Shown here in pieces: positions 36,923 through 45,983 of a stretch of 64,000 nucleotides of DNA (position 1 is the stretch's first letter; every line of letters starts with the position of its first letter). Source of the DNA: Cyclobacteriaceae bacterium (lineage in GTDB: Bacteria; Bacteroidota; Bacteroidia; Cytophagales; Cyclobacteriaceae); contig JAEUUE010000077.1 of assembly GCA_016787605.1 (NCBI GenBank), positions 1-64,000 of the forward strand, written 5' to 3'. The position numbers were made by a program, and so were the translations under genes. The notes under the pieces are model-generated. The model saw only the letters and a program-made list of their open reading frames with translations. It was not told where the DNA came from and ran no database searches.

Positions 36923-37743
36923 TGGATTTTAAGAAAATCATATCCTTCCTGCGGTCGCATACGCTTGCGGCACTCCTGGCCAACCTGGGTATTGCCGTCG
37001 GAATACTGCTCGTGGTATCCGTCTTCTTCTTTTACATTTATCTCCCGGGTACCACCAACCACGGAAAAGAAGTGCAGGTACCCGACCTTACCGGGAAGGA
37101 TATCTACGAGATTGACAAGCTGCTGACTCCGCTGCGGCTCCGCTACGAAGTGGGCGATTCCTCCTATAGCGCCGACCTGCCTCCGCTCACCGTGCTGGCG
37201 CAGGTTCCCAAGGCTGGACATTTCGTAAAAGAACACCGCAAGATCTACCTCACGGTAAACCGAAAATCACCACCCACCCTGCCGCTGCCCAACCTCTTCG
37301 GGGAAGGCGGAGCGGGTTCACTGGAGAATGCCGAGGCGGTCTTGAAAAGCGCGGAGCTGGTCCGGGGAAGAATCATCTACCGGAGAAGCCCCAATTATCA
37401 CCTGGTCATGGAGATTCGCTACAACGGCCGCGTGATCCTCCCGGGAACCCGCGTTCCCAAGGGCTCAACCATCGACCTCGTGGTGGGTGATGGCGCCGGA
37501 CCCCGTGACTTTGTACTCTCCAACTTTGTCGGCCTGGCGTATAAGAATGTGTTGCTCCGGCTGGCCAACCTGAGTCTCCACCTTGGCACCGTTCAAATTC
37601 CTGACGATGTGGATACCACCGGCATCGAAGCCTTCGTTATCAAGCAATATCCCGAGCCTGGCGATTCGGTCAGCATCGGGGACCCCGTAGAACTATGGAT
37701 TGGCCCGAAAGGTTACCAAATCAAGGACCAGCAGGATAACTGA
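36922..37743 (+). CDS. PASTA domain membrane protein
   Basis: 273 residues. One transmembrane segment (about 19-42, LANLGIAVGILLVVSVFFF) anchors a periplasmic part with three PASTA repeats: VQVPDLTGKDIYEIDKLL (from about 55), LPLPNLFGEG (about 122) and FVLSNFVGLAYKNVLLRL (about 194). PASTA domains bind muropeptide or beta-lactam-like ligands in other proteins. There is no kinase or transpeptidase domain. ATG 36922 is preferred to the adjoining TTG at 36919. Placement behind ddl, common in Bacteroidota, suggests a cell-wall role. Confidence 0.87.
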   Translation: MDFKKIISFLRSHTLAALLANLGIAVGILLVVSVFFFYIYLPGTTNHGKEVQVPDLTGKDIYEIDKLLTPLRLRYEVGDSSYSADLPPLTVLAQVPKAGHFVKEHRKIYLTVNRKSPPTLPLPNLFGEGGAGSLENAEAVLKSAELVRGRIIYRRSPNYHLVMEIRYNGRVILPGTRVPKGSTIDLVVGDGAGPRDFVLSNFVGLAYKNVLLRLANLSLHLGTVQIPDDVDTTGIEAFVIKQYPEPGDSVSIGDPVELWIGPKGYQIKDQQDN

Positions 37744-37761
37744 CCGCCGAACCTGTGCTGC

Positions 37762-39681
37762 GTGAATAAAACAGCCGCCCTTTTCCTGTTCTTGCTATCT
37801 GCTTTCGCTGTCGAGGCGCAGTTGGTCGAGTACCCGCTCCCCAGCGCTACCCGGACAAAGACCAAACGACTTGCGGCCCGAACACAGGCGCTGGATCCCA
37901 CCTTCCTTCCCTTCTTCGACGACTTCTCCACCAATGATACGCTACTTCGCGACAGCCTATGGCTCTATGGGCAATCGGTGCTTCTGAATAATGGTATGGG
38001 CATTCGGCCGCCGTCCAAAAATGTGGTGAGTTTTGACGGCGCCGACTCGCTCGGCAAACCTTACAACATCAACGACGTGCTGGCCAAGGGCTTCGCCGAC
38101 CGGCTGACGTCCCAACCCATCCGCATGGACCTGGTGAACCCGGCCGACCGGGCTATGGTATACTTCAGCTTCTTTTACCAGCTCCAGGGTCGCGGCGAAC
38201 CACCTGACCCGGGCGACCAGCTGATTCTTTCATTCAAAGCTCAGGATGGAACCTGGGAAAATGTATACGTGCTGGAAACCAATGCCAACATGGCGACAGA
38301 TGTCTTCCAGCAAGTAATCATTCCGGTATCTGAAGATCGCTTCTTTCATGATGCTTTTCAGTTCCGCTTCTACAACTATGCCCGCCTCTCAGGTCCCTAC
38401 GATACGTGGAACATTGACTACATCTACCTTAACAAAGGAAGAAACATCAACGATACTCAATTCCCCGACCGCACAGTTTCATCTTCTTTCACCTCCCTAT
38501 TTTCAGACTACTTTGCCATGCCGGTCAGGCATTTTCTTGACAGCATCGAAGTCAATCTGGTGAAACCGCAAGTTGAATTGTACAACCTCAAGGAGTTCAA
38601 CATCCCTAGCGGGGAAACCCACGTTCAGCCCATCAACTACACCACCACCGCCAAAATCACCAGCCGGGTTAACGGTTCCGTTTCCTCCCTCCTGGTTAAA
38701 CTTGATTCTGCGCAATTCCCTGGCGCCGATTTGCCCGGATTAAGTTTCCTTAACGTTACGCTCAACAAGATCCCGGGCCCCAGTGACTTCGATATCAATG
38801 CTGACTCCATCCATATTCGACTGAAGTATGGAATGTCAACCAAAGACAACGTGCTCCTTGCAGACAGTGGAGATTACAACCCCGCCTTATATAGTCCGAT
38901 CGACTTCCGTCAGAACGACAGCCTTACTGCCGATTACGTACTGTCTTCCTACTACGCTTACGATGACGGGGCCGCTGAGTACGGTGCTGGCCTAAACCAG
39001 GCCGGAACGTATTTCGCCTACCAGTTTAATTCACGAATCAACAGTGTGGACACGCTCACCTACGTAGACATTTACTTCCCGGAATTCGGTGACAATACCA
39101 ACCAGTCTCTGCTTTTGCAGATTCGCTCCATCCTGGGCGATATTGCCGCCGCTCCCCTGTTTGAACAACTCATTGTGGTCCAGCGATCGACCATGAATAA
39201 GTTTGTACGATATCCGCTCTACCGTCCGGTACCCGTCGGAAGTACCTTCTATGTCGGATGGAAACAGATCACCAATGCTTCCATCCCGGTCGGACTCGAT
39301 AAGAACACCAACAATGCCGCCAAAATGTATTTCAACACCACCGGAAACTGGGTTCAGAATGTGGATGTGCAAGGGAGTCTCATGGTGCGCCCGGGGTTTG
39401 GAAAAGGCGACGGCAACGTGGTTACCGGATTGGAAACTCCGGCCAAACCTCCGGTATTCTTTCCCAATCCCTCAAGGGGAACATGCACGCTGCGGGCCCG
39501 GGCCGATGCCGTCGAGGTATATGACCTCACGGGAAGACGGGCAAGCTTCCACTGGGAAACCTTTGGAGAAGAAACTACCCTCACCTTCGATGAAGCAAGC
39601 ACCGGGCTCTTCCTCGTTCGCACGCTAATCAACGGTCGCGCTTACACGCAGAAGATCATGGTGCTGCCGGCGGGTAGATAA
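37762..39681 (+). CDS. Secreted protein with type IX sorting domain
   Basis: 639 residues, GTG start. Signal peptide about 1-19 (ends AVEAQ). The body is a large beta-rich region without a recognised catalytic motif (FFDDFSTNDTLLRDSLW; FRFYNYARLSGPYDTWNIDYIY suggests a jelly-roll-like fold). The C-terminal 75 residues begin FFPNPSRGTCTLRA and run through VYDLTGRRASFHW, GLFLVRTLINGRAYTQKIMV, a type A sorting domain. The last 26 nt overlap the 3' end of the convergent M50 protease gene. Genes of this kind behind ddl and PASTA recur in Cytophagia as far as I recall. Confidence 0.85.
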   Translation: MNKTAALFLFLLSAFAVEAQLVEYPLPSATRTKTKRLAARTQALDPTFLPFFDDFSTNDTLLRDSLWLYGQSVLLNNGMGIRPPSKNVVSFDGADSLGKPYNINDVLAKGFADRLTSQPIRMDLVNPADRAMVYFSFFYQLQGRGEPPDPGDQLILSFKAQDGTWENVYVLETNANMATDVFQQVIIPVSEDRFFHDAFQFRFYNYARLSGPYDTWNIDYIYLNKGRNINDTQFPDRTVSSSFTSLFSDYFAMPVRHFLDSIEVNLVKPQVELYNLKEFNIPSGETHVQPINYTTTAKITSRVNGSVSSLLVKLDSAQFPGADLPGLSFLNVTLNKIPGPSDFDINADSIHIRLKYGMSTKDNVLLADSGDYNPALYSPIDFRQNDSLTADYVLSSYYAYDDGAAEYGAGLNQAGTYFAYQFNSRINSVDTLTYVDIYFPEFGDNTNQSLLLQIRSILGDIAAAPLFEQLIVVQRSTMNKFVRYPLYRPVPVGSTFYVGWKQITNASIPVGLDKNTNNAAKMYFNTTGNWVQNVDVQGSLMVRPGFGKGDGNVVTGLETPAKPPVFFPNPSRGTCTLRARADAVEVYDLTGRRASFHWETFGEETTLTFDEASTGLFLVRTLINGRAYTQKIMVLPAGR

Positions 39682-40801
39682 TCACCTCGATGGGTGCGGG
39701 AGCAAAACTCAGCACAAAGACAAGCAACGCAAACCACCCGAGCCAATGGCGCCATGGGGTGAGCGGCGCCTCCACCAGGCACGGCGGGTGATCCACGCCC
39801 ACAAACCGGCCGATGATAAACACGAAAGGCAACCACCCCGGGTACCCCTTGATACCCGGAACCATCCAGGCCACGAGAAACTGCGCCGAGAAAATGATCA
39901 TCGCATACATCAGCGTGTCCTGCCAGGACAGACGAAGACCGGTAAGCGTCAGGTAGAGGAAGGCCACATAAAGGGGAATGTACCACCACGGATCCTGCAG
40001 GGGTCCGAAGTAGGTTACCGAACCCAGGCCGGCGTAGAACACGAATACCATGAAGACGACCGCGGCCACTTTCTTGTGGCGGTCATAGCCCAGCAAGCCA
40101 TACAAGACATGCCCGCCGTCGAGCTGACCGATGGGAAGCAGGTTGATGCTGGTGAACACCAGGGAAAGAAAGCCGGCGAAGAGGTAGGGATAATGAATGA
40201 TCTCGTGAACATTCGGAATACGCGCCGGGTCCGCGACAAGGTTTTCCAGCAAGATAAACAGCAGGTTCTTGCCGATGACGATATCGGCCGCGCCGGCCGA
40301 CAGGAAGGAACTGGAATACACAACACTCGCATAATCCGGCCCATACTGCTGGTAGTCGGGATGAAACTGAAAAATATACTCGGGCGGCGGAAGCGTGGCA
40401 AAACCATAAACCAGTACGGCGATGGTTGCGACAAAGCCGGCGAGTGGTCCGGCGATGCCCACATCGAAGGTTTGCTGCTTGGTGGGTACCCGGCTCTTGA
40501 GACGAATCAGTGCCCCCAGCGTGCCAATCATGAAGGGAAACGGGGGCAACGGGATATAGTAAGGAAGCGTGGTCCGGATGCGGTAATGAATGGCGGTGAA
40601 ATAGTGGCCAAATTCATGGACGGACAGGATCAGGAGAAACGGAACCGAGTACGGCATGCCGCTCAGAAAATCCTCCCAGGTGTAGCCCGGGATGAGGATG
40701 GACTTGCCGTAGATCCACTCGGATCCGGCCAACGTGGTGGTTACGAAGGTGAGAAGGAAGAGCCCCAGGTGGAGGGCGATCTTGCGAGGTGTGAGTTCCA
40801 T
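39656..40801 (-). CDS. Site-2-type (M50) membrane metalloprotease
   Basis: 381 residues with multiple transmembrane segments. The zinc motif HEFGH (about 62-66, in SVHEFGHYFTA) and the second metal motif INLLPIGQLDGGHVLYG (about 224-240) are both intact, as required for intramembrane proteolysis. No PDZ domain is visible. Substrates of this subfamily are unknown. The stop codon lies within the coding region of the convergent type IX cargo gene. A CAU tRNA gene lies 79 nt upstream, same strand. Confidence 0.9.
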   Translation of the reverse strand: MELTPRKIALHLGLFLLTFVTTTLAGSEWIYGKSILIPGYTWEDFLSGMPYSVPFLLILSVHEFGHYFTAIHYRIRTTLPYYIPLPPFPFMIGTLGALIRLKSRVPTKQQTFDVGIAGPLAGFVATIAVLVYGFATLPPPEYIFQFHPDYQQYGPDYASVVYSSSFLSAGAADIVIGKNLLFILLENLVADPARIPNVHEIIHYPYLFAGFLSLVFTSINLLPIGQLDGGHVLYGLLGYDRHKKVAAVVFMVFVFYAGLGSVTYFGPLQDPWWYIPLYVAFLYLTLTGLRLSWQDTLMYAMIIFSAQFLVAWMVPGIKGYPGWLPFVFIIGRFVGVDHPPCLVEAPLTPWRHWLGWFALLVFVLSFAPAPIEVIIYPPAAP

Positions 40802-40879
40802 GAGATAGCCAATGCCGGCTGTTTCCGCCGTACGCCAATGGGCGTATCAACGACTTCCGGCTACCGGTTTTCCAGGAAG

Positions 40880-40953
40880 TGGGCCCTGTTGGGATCGAAC
40901 CAACGACCCGCAGATTATGAGTCTGCTGCTCTAACCGACTGAGCTAAGGGCCC
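40880..40953 (-). tRNA. tRNA with CAU anticodon (elongator Met or Ile2)
   Basis: The complement folds as a full cloverleaf: 7-bp acceptor (GGGCCCT/AGGGCCC), D-arm with AGCTCAGTCGGTTAGAGC, anticodon loop CTCATAA (anticodon CAU), T-loop TTCGATC and discriminator A. CCA is not encoded. CAU occurs in initiator Met, elongator Met and, after lysidine modification, Ile2. The paired first acceptor base excludes the initiator. Elongator Met and Ile2 cannot be separated here; the TTAGCTCAG and GGTCGTTGG strings resemble known Ile2 genes. Confidence 0.93.
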
Positions 40954-40964
40954 AAAAACGGACG

Positions 40965-40972
40965 CAAGTTTA
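40965..40972 (-). promoter_or_regulatory. Possible -7 box (TAAACTTG) of the CAU tRNA gene
   Basis: TAAACTTG differs at one position from TAnnTTTG and lies 11 nt before the tRNA 5' end, a sensible distance for a tRNA promoter. Confidence 0.4.
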
Positions 40973-41170
40973 CGGATTTCCGCTCAATAGCAGGGATGAG
41001 CGGTAGCATTTCCTGTCTTGGCCGCCGGAGGCCCGCCACAAACTCGAAATTTATACGGGGGCTATTCGGGAGATAGGAAAAATGTGCTAAAATTGAAGGC
41101 TTTTTAGGGCTGGACACCGGTGTTCCAGACCTTGAATGCACGAAACCCTAAGCCAACTAACAACATTGCT

Positions 41171-42061
41171 ATGAAATTTAAGTTCAATGCCCTGTACGCA
41201 ATCCTTTGCACCCTATTCATCCTCTCCTCGTGCGGAGGTTCTAAGGACGGCGGCGACAAGACAGAGGCTTTTGATGAAGCCCAGACGCTTGAAGAAAGAA
41301 TCACGCACCTGGTCTCTGAAGACTTCCCCAGGCCGTCGGAAATCCCCTACCTGGTCATGCAAACCGGTGCGGAGTACAACCAACTCCTCCTCAACAACCA
41401 GGGTAATGCTGACGCCTATATTACACGCCCCGATGACGCCGCCCTTAACCTGGGCGTGTATGCCGCCGACATGGGCTACCTCGCCTCTTACGACAAAACA
41501 CAGGAGTCGATGGAGTACTTCCAGACCTGCAAACGAATTGCCGACGAACTGGGAATCATGAGCGGTTTTGACCCGGCCATGGTTGACAGCGTGGATAAGA
41601 ATATCGGAAACCGCGTGGCCCTGACCCGTTTGCTTGATAAGGCCGTTGACCAGGCTTCCCAGTATATGGGCACCGGGGCCAACAGCAAGATCGGCGCCCT
41701 GATCATCACCGGCAGCTTTGTGGAGAGCATGCACCTCGCCACCGGGATTGTCAACACGTATCCTAAGGAGGCTTTCACCGACCCGAAGCAGCGCATGCAG
41801 ATCCTGACTCCGATCATTACGCTCGTACTCAAGCAAAAGAGTTCGGTGAAGGAAGTTCGCGACATGCTTACCAAGGTGGACCAGACCAGCCGGGTGACAA
41901 AGATCCTTAAGGACTGGGAGGAACTTGATGCCGCGTACACGGCACTGGAGCCTCTGCAGGAGCAGATTCACAAGAATCCAGGCAACCTCCAGTTCAATGA
42001 CCAAACACTCGCCGGCATTTCAACAACGATCGAAAAGATTCGGGCAGATATCACCAAGTAA
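41171..42061 (+). CDS. Lipoprotein, unknown function
   Basis: 296 residues from ATG 41171. The N-terminus is a lipoprotein signal: Lys-rich start, hydrophobic core, and lipobox LSSC with the lipidated Cys at about residue 21, followed by GGSKDGGDK. The rest is predicted mainly helical, with conserved-looking blocks LNLGVYAADMGYLASYDKTQ and NRVALTRLLDKAVDQASQYM. No catalytic motif is recognised. It has its own terminator (42080-42107) and probably its own promoter in the 217-nt spacer after the tRNA gene. Confidence 0.85.
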   Translation: MKFKFNALYAILCTLFILSSCGGSKDGGDKTEAFDEAQTLEERITHLVSEDFPRPSEIPYLVMQTGAEYNQLLLNNQGNADAYITRPDDAALNLGVYAADMGYLASYDKTQESMEYFQTCKRIADELGIMSGFDPAMVDSVDKNIGNRVALTRLLDKAVDQASQYMGTGANSKIGALIITGSFVESMHLATGIVNTYPKEAFTDPKQRMQILTPIITLVLKQKSSVKEVRDMLTKVDQTSRVTKILKDWEELDAAYTALEPLQEQIHKNPGNLQFNDQTLAGISTTIEKIRADITK

Positions 42062-42079
42062 ACCACTTGCCCTGCCGGG

Positions 42080-42107
42080 AAAGGGATTGGCATTCACCAA
42101 TCCCTTT
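42080..42107 (+). terminator. Intrinsic terminator after the lipoprotein gene
   Basis: AAAGGGATTGG and CCAATCCCTTT form a perfect 11-bp stem with a 6-nt loop, followed by a T-rich run. It lies 18 nt after the lipoprotein stop and separates it from the ABC transporter gene. Confidence 0.88.
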
Positions 42108-42153
42108 TCTATTTTCGGACCAAACCATAATAATCAGCTCACACCCCTGAACC

Positions 42154-45100
42154 ATGAGTGAACCGGTACTCAAAGCGATTCTACGCCTGTTTGCCATCGT
42201 GGCCAAAGACGGCGAAGTCACCCAGCTGGAACGAGACCACATCCTCGCCTTCCTGCATGATCACCTGGGACGGAAGTCGGTCATAGAAAGCATGGCCTAT
42301 TTCGACGCCTTCGCCAAGGAACTTGGTGCGGACGGAGGAAAGAACATCCAGTTGCTCTGCCAGCAGATCAACCGGGAAGTGACCCAAAAGCAGAAGGCGG
42401 TCGTCCTCCTTGAACTCATGAGCGTGGTGCTGGCCGACGGCGTCATCACGGAAAAGGAACGCCAGTATGTGCAGACCATCGGTTCCGGGCTGAACGTGGC
42501 GATCGAAGAAATCAACCTCATGACCGAGTATATTCTCGGGCATCAGCGACAGGATTTCAACTCCCCGGCGATCCTCATCATAGACCGGGTCAAGGAACCC
42601 CCGGGCCGATGCAAGCACATTTCACGGGAAAATCTCGGCGGCATGATCGCCATCCTGCATTTGGTGCAAGCCGACATGTTCTTCTTCAAATACATCGGCA
42701 CCGAAGACGTTTACCTCAATGGTGTTCCCCAGAAATCCACGAACATCAGCCCCCTGGCCCGCGGCAGCAGCATCCGCTGGGAAGGTACCAACATGAAGTG
42801 GGAAGGAATGGAACCGGTTTACTTCGGTGAAATCCTGGGCCAGTTCAAGAAGCCCGGCTCCTCCAGCCGAACCACCTTCGAGGCGAAGAACCTTTCCTAC
42901 CAATTCAAGAACGGAAAACTCGGCCTCCGCAACGTCTCCCTGAACGAAGAGTCCGGCAACCTGATCGCCTTGATGGGCGCATCGGGCGCGGGCAAGTCTA
43001 CCCTGCTTCATGTGCTGAACGGTTCCGAAAAACCCAGCTCCGGGCAGGTGCTGCTCAATTCCATCGACATCCACGCCAACCCCGAAAAGATCGAGGGCGT
43101 CTTCGGCTTCGTGCCCCAGGACGACCTCCTCATGGAAGACCTTACCGTCTATCAGAATCTCTATTTCGCGGGAAAACTCTGCTTTGACAACCTGAAGGAC
43201 AGTGAGCTCAATGAGCTTGTCCTTAAGACGATTTCAGACCTGGGCCTTACCGAAATCAAGGACCTGAAAGTAGGTTCTCCCCTGCGCAAGACGATCAGCG
43301 GGGGCCAGCGGAAACGACTCAACATCGGGCTCGAACTGCTTCGCGAACCCTCCGTCCTCTTCCTCGACGAACCCACCTCGGGGCTGTCGTCGCGGGATTC
43401 CGAAAACATCATCGAGCTCCTGAAAGAACTCGCGCTGAAAGGCAAGCTGGTATTTGCCGTTATTCACCAGCCCAGTTCCGACATTTTCAAGATGTTCGAC
43501 CGCCTGGTGATCCTGGATACGGGCGGCTACCAGATCTACTATGGTAACCCGGTGGATGCCATTACTTTCTTCAAGCAAAACATCAACCTGATCAACAGCG
43601 ACCAGGGCGAGTGCCCGGAGTGCGGCAATGTCAATCCTGAACAAATCTTCAATATCATTGAGACCAAAGTCCTCGACGACTACGGAAATTTTACCAATGA
43701 ACGGAAGATCTCCCCGGAGCAATGGAACGGATTCTATACGGCGCGGGTCAAACCCTTTAGCTTTACGCCTTCGTCTGACCCGCCCGTGTCCAGCCTGCAC
43801 CGGCCCAACCGGCTGAAGCAGTGGCAGCTGTTCGGGCTGCGTGACCTGCTTTCCAAACTCAGCAATAAGCAATACCTCGCCATCAACCTGCTGGAAGCGC
43901 CCCTCCTCGCCCTCATTCTCGCCTTCATCACGTACTACTACAACACCGGCGATCCGACGTATCCGGACTATGTCTTTCTGCGCAACATCAACCTTCCCGC
44001 GTACCTCTTCATGAGCGTCATCGTTGCCCTCTTTATGGGCCTCACGGTGAGCGCCGAGGAAATCATCCGCGATCAGAAGATCCTCAAGCGGGAGGCTTTC
44101 CTGCATTTGAGCCGGGGAAGCTACCTGGCTTCCAAGATGGCCATCCTCTTCAGCCTGTCTGCCATCCAGACTTTTCTCTTCGTCTGGGTAGGCAATACCG
44201 TCCTGCAGATTGAAGGGATGCTGCTTATCCACTGGGGAATCCTGTTTACAGTATCCTGTTTTGCCAACATGCTGGGGTTGAACATTTCTTCTGCCTTCAA
44301 TTCAGCTGTAACGATCTACATCCTGATCCCCATCCTCCTCATCCCCCAGCTGATCCTGAGCGGTGTGGTGGTGAAGTTCGACAAACTCAACCCCATGATC
44401 GGCAACCAGGAAACCGTGCCCCTCGTCGGCGACCTGATGGCTTCCCGCTGGGCCTTCGAAGCTGCCATGGTGGCCCAATTCAAGGATAACCGCTACGAGA
44501 AGGAGTTCTATGAACTGGAGAGGACGATTGCCGAGTCAGACTACAAGCGCATCTATTTCATCCCCACCCTCGAATCGAAACTCGACTTTGTCCACCTGAA
44601 TATCCGGAACCCGGAGGCTGACAAGTCGCAGGTGGCGGAAAGCCTTAAGTTGCTCCAGCAGGAACTCGATGGCGAATTGGAAATCGTTGGGCGCAAGCAT
44701 TTCCTGGAAATAGCCCTGCTTCAGCCGGAAACCTTTGACTCTGCCGTATACAGGAAAACGCATACGTTCCTCCAGCAACTCAAGCAGTTCTATGTCAATG
44801 AAACCAACAAAGCCAGCCAGGCGAAGCAGAAGAAAATCCAGGCCATGAAGGATCTCTATGGGGGCGACGAGGCCTATGAGTCGCACCGGAGGTCCTACCA
44901 GAATGAGGCGATCACGGTGTTGGTCAAAAACCTGGAAGAACCGGTGAGGATAATTGAATCCAACGGCCGCCTGGTGCAAAAGATCTACCCGATCTACAAA
45001 GACCCTGAACCCCATCACCTCATCGACTTCGACGCCCAGTTTTACCTGCCCGCCAAACACTTCCTCAAAGCCAAAATTGACACGCTGTATTTCAACCTGG

Positions 45101-45204
45101 CGGTCATCTGGGCGATGTCGATTGTGATGTACGTTACCTTGTACTTTGATCTGTTGCGTAAATTGCTTAACCGACTGGAGAATCTCTCCTTCCGGAGAAA
45201 ATAG
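42154..45204 (+). CDS. TerB-like domain fused to an ABCG-type ABC transporter
   Basis: 1016 residues. Residues about 1-135 are a TerB-like all-helical acidic domain (LFAIVAKDGEVTQLERDHIL and VVLADGVITEKERQYV are its two repeats). A beta-rich linker (about 145-235) precedes the ABC ATPase: Walker A GASGAGKST (about 275-283), signature ISGGQRKR (about 381) and Walker B VLFLDEPTSGL (about 401). A CPEC pair sits near 487. The membrane domain (about 575-770) has the order of ABCG/ABC-2 half-transporters. After a cytoplasmic or periplasmic helical stretch one more membrane segment lies near 978. Substrate unknown. Followed after 3 nt by the YdcF gene. Confidence 0.88.
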   Translation: MSEPVLKAILRLFAIVAKDGEVTQLERDHILAFLHDHLGRKSVIESMAYFDAFAKELGADGGKNIQLLCQQINREVTQKQKAVVLLELMSVVLADGVITEKERQYVQTIGSGLNVAIEEINLMTEYILGHQRQDFNSPAILIIDRVKEPPGRCKHISRENLGGMIAILHLVQADMFFFKYIGTEDVYLNGVPQKSTNISPLARGSSIRWEGTNMKWEGMEPVYFGEILGQFKKPGSSSRTTFEAKNLSYQFKNGKLGLRNVSLNEESGNLIALMGASGAGKSTLLHVLNGSEKPSSGQVLLNSIDIHANPEKIEGVFGFVPQDDLLMEDLTVYQNLYFAGKLCFDNLKDSELNELVLKTISDLGLTEIKDLKVGSPLRKTISGGQRKRLNIGLELLREPSVLFLDEPTSGLSSRDSENIIELLKELALKGKLVFAVIHQPSSDIFKMFDRLVILDTGGYQIYYGNPVDAITFFKQNINLINSDQGECPECGNVNPEQIFNIIETKVLDDYGNFTNERKISPEQWNGFYTARVKPFSFTPSSDPPVSSLHRPNRLKQWQLFGLRDLLSKLSNKQYLAINLLEAPLLALILAFITYYYNTGDPTYPDYVFLRNINLPAYLFMSVIVALFMGLTVSAEEIIRDQKILKREAFLHLSRGSYLASKMAILFSLSAIQTFLFVWVGNTVLQIEGMLLIHWGILFTVSCFANMLGLNISSAFNSAVTIYILIPILLIPQLILSGVVVKFDKLNPMIGNQETVPLVGDLMASRWAFEAAMVAQFKDNRYEKEFYELERTIAESDYKRIYFIPTLESKLDFVHLNIRNPEADKSQVAESLKLLQQELDGELEIVGRKHFLEIALLQPETFDSAVYRKTHTFLQQLKQFYVNETNKASQAKQKKIQAMKDLYGGDEAYESHRRSYQNEAITVLVKNLEEPVRIIESNGRLVQKIYPIYKDPEPHHLIDFDAQFYLPAKHFLKAKIDTLYFNLAVIWAMSIVMYVTLYFDLLRKLLNRLENLSFRRK

Positions 45205-45207
45205 GCC

Positions 45208-45975
45208 ATGTTCTTCTTCTTGTCCAAAACGCTGGGTTACCTCGTTCGTCCGCTCGTCATCGTATGCGGGCTGCTGCTGGCCGCCTGGCTGACCAAGAAA
45301 TCCGGCCGGCGGAAATTCCTCCTGGTCTCCTCTTTCATCCTCCTGTTTTTCTTCTCCAACGAATTCATCGCCAACGAGGTCATGAATGCCTGGGAAATCA
45401 AGGCCACCCCGTTCGCTCAACTGGAACGATCCTATACCTACGGGATACTCCTTTGCGGCGCTGCCAAATCGGAAGTGGGCCCCGATGATCGGGTCTACAT
45501 CGGCACGGCCGCCGACCGGGTCAACCATACCCTGCAGCTTTATAAAATGGGAAAGATCCAGAAGGTGATCGTCTCCGGAGGCAGCGGGCGGCTTATCGAC
45601 ATTGGCGAACGGGAAGCTGACGAGCTGGCCTCACTGCTCCAGCTTATGGGCGTTCCGGCGGAAGATATCCTGGTTGAAAACGTATCCCGAAATACCCATG
45701 AGTCAGCCGTCGAGGTCGCCAAACTTCTCGATTCACGCACTCGTCCTTCCGATTGCCTTTTGATTACCTCCGCATCCCACATGCGCCGGTCGCTGGCCAC
45801 CTTCAGCCGCGCCGGATGGCCCTGCACTCCGTTTGCCGTTGACTTCCACGGTCACTTCCGCAAATACACTTTCGATGTCCTGTTCATTCCAAAAGTGGAA
45901 GCCATGGTGTGGTGGCAAACGCTGCTCAAAGAATGGACCGGCTATTTCGCCTACTGGGTGGCCGGTTACATCTAG
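45208..45975 (+). CDS. YdcF/SanA family (DUF218) membrane protein
   Basis: 255 residues. Two N-terminal membrane segments (about 9-30 and 37-55) precede the DUF218 domain: GILLCGAAKSE, RVNHTLQLYKMGKIQKVIVSGG, ENVSRNTHESAVEVAKLL, LLITSASHMRRSLATF. The family includes ElyC and SanA, which affect envelope integrity and polysaccharide precursor use in E. coli. It lies 3 nt after the ABC fusion gene. The gene ends 8 nt before the stop of the convergent permease. Confidence 0.88.
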   Translation: MFFFLSKTLGYLVRPLVIVCGLLLAAWLTKKSGRRKFLLVSSFILLFFFSNEFIANEVMNAWEIKATPFAQLERSYTYGILLCGAAKSEVGPDDRVYIGTAADRVNHTLQLYKMGKIQKVIVSGGSGRLIDIGEREADELASLLQLMGVPAEDILVENVSRNTHESAVEVAKLLDSRTRPSDCLLITSASHMRRSLATFSRAGWPCTPFAVDFHGHFRKYTFDVLFIPKVEAMVWWQTLLKEWTGYFAYWVAGYI

Positions 45976-45983
45976 GCCATCCC

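Noticed and set aside
41110..41128. Palindrome CTGGACACCGGTGTTCCAG before the lipoprotein gene
   Set aside because: The symmetry has a one-base bulge and no relation to a promoter box; likely chance.
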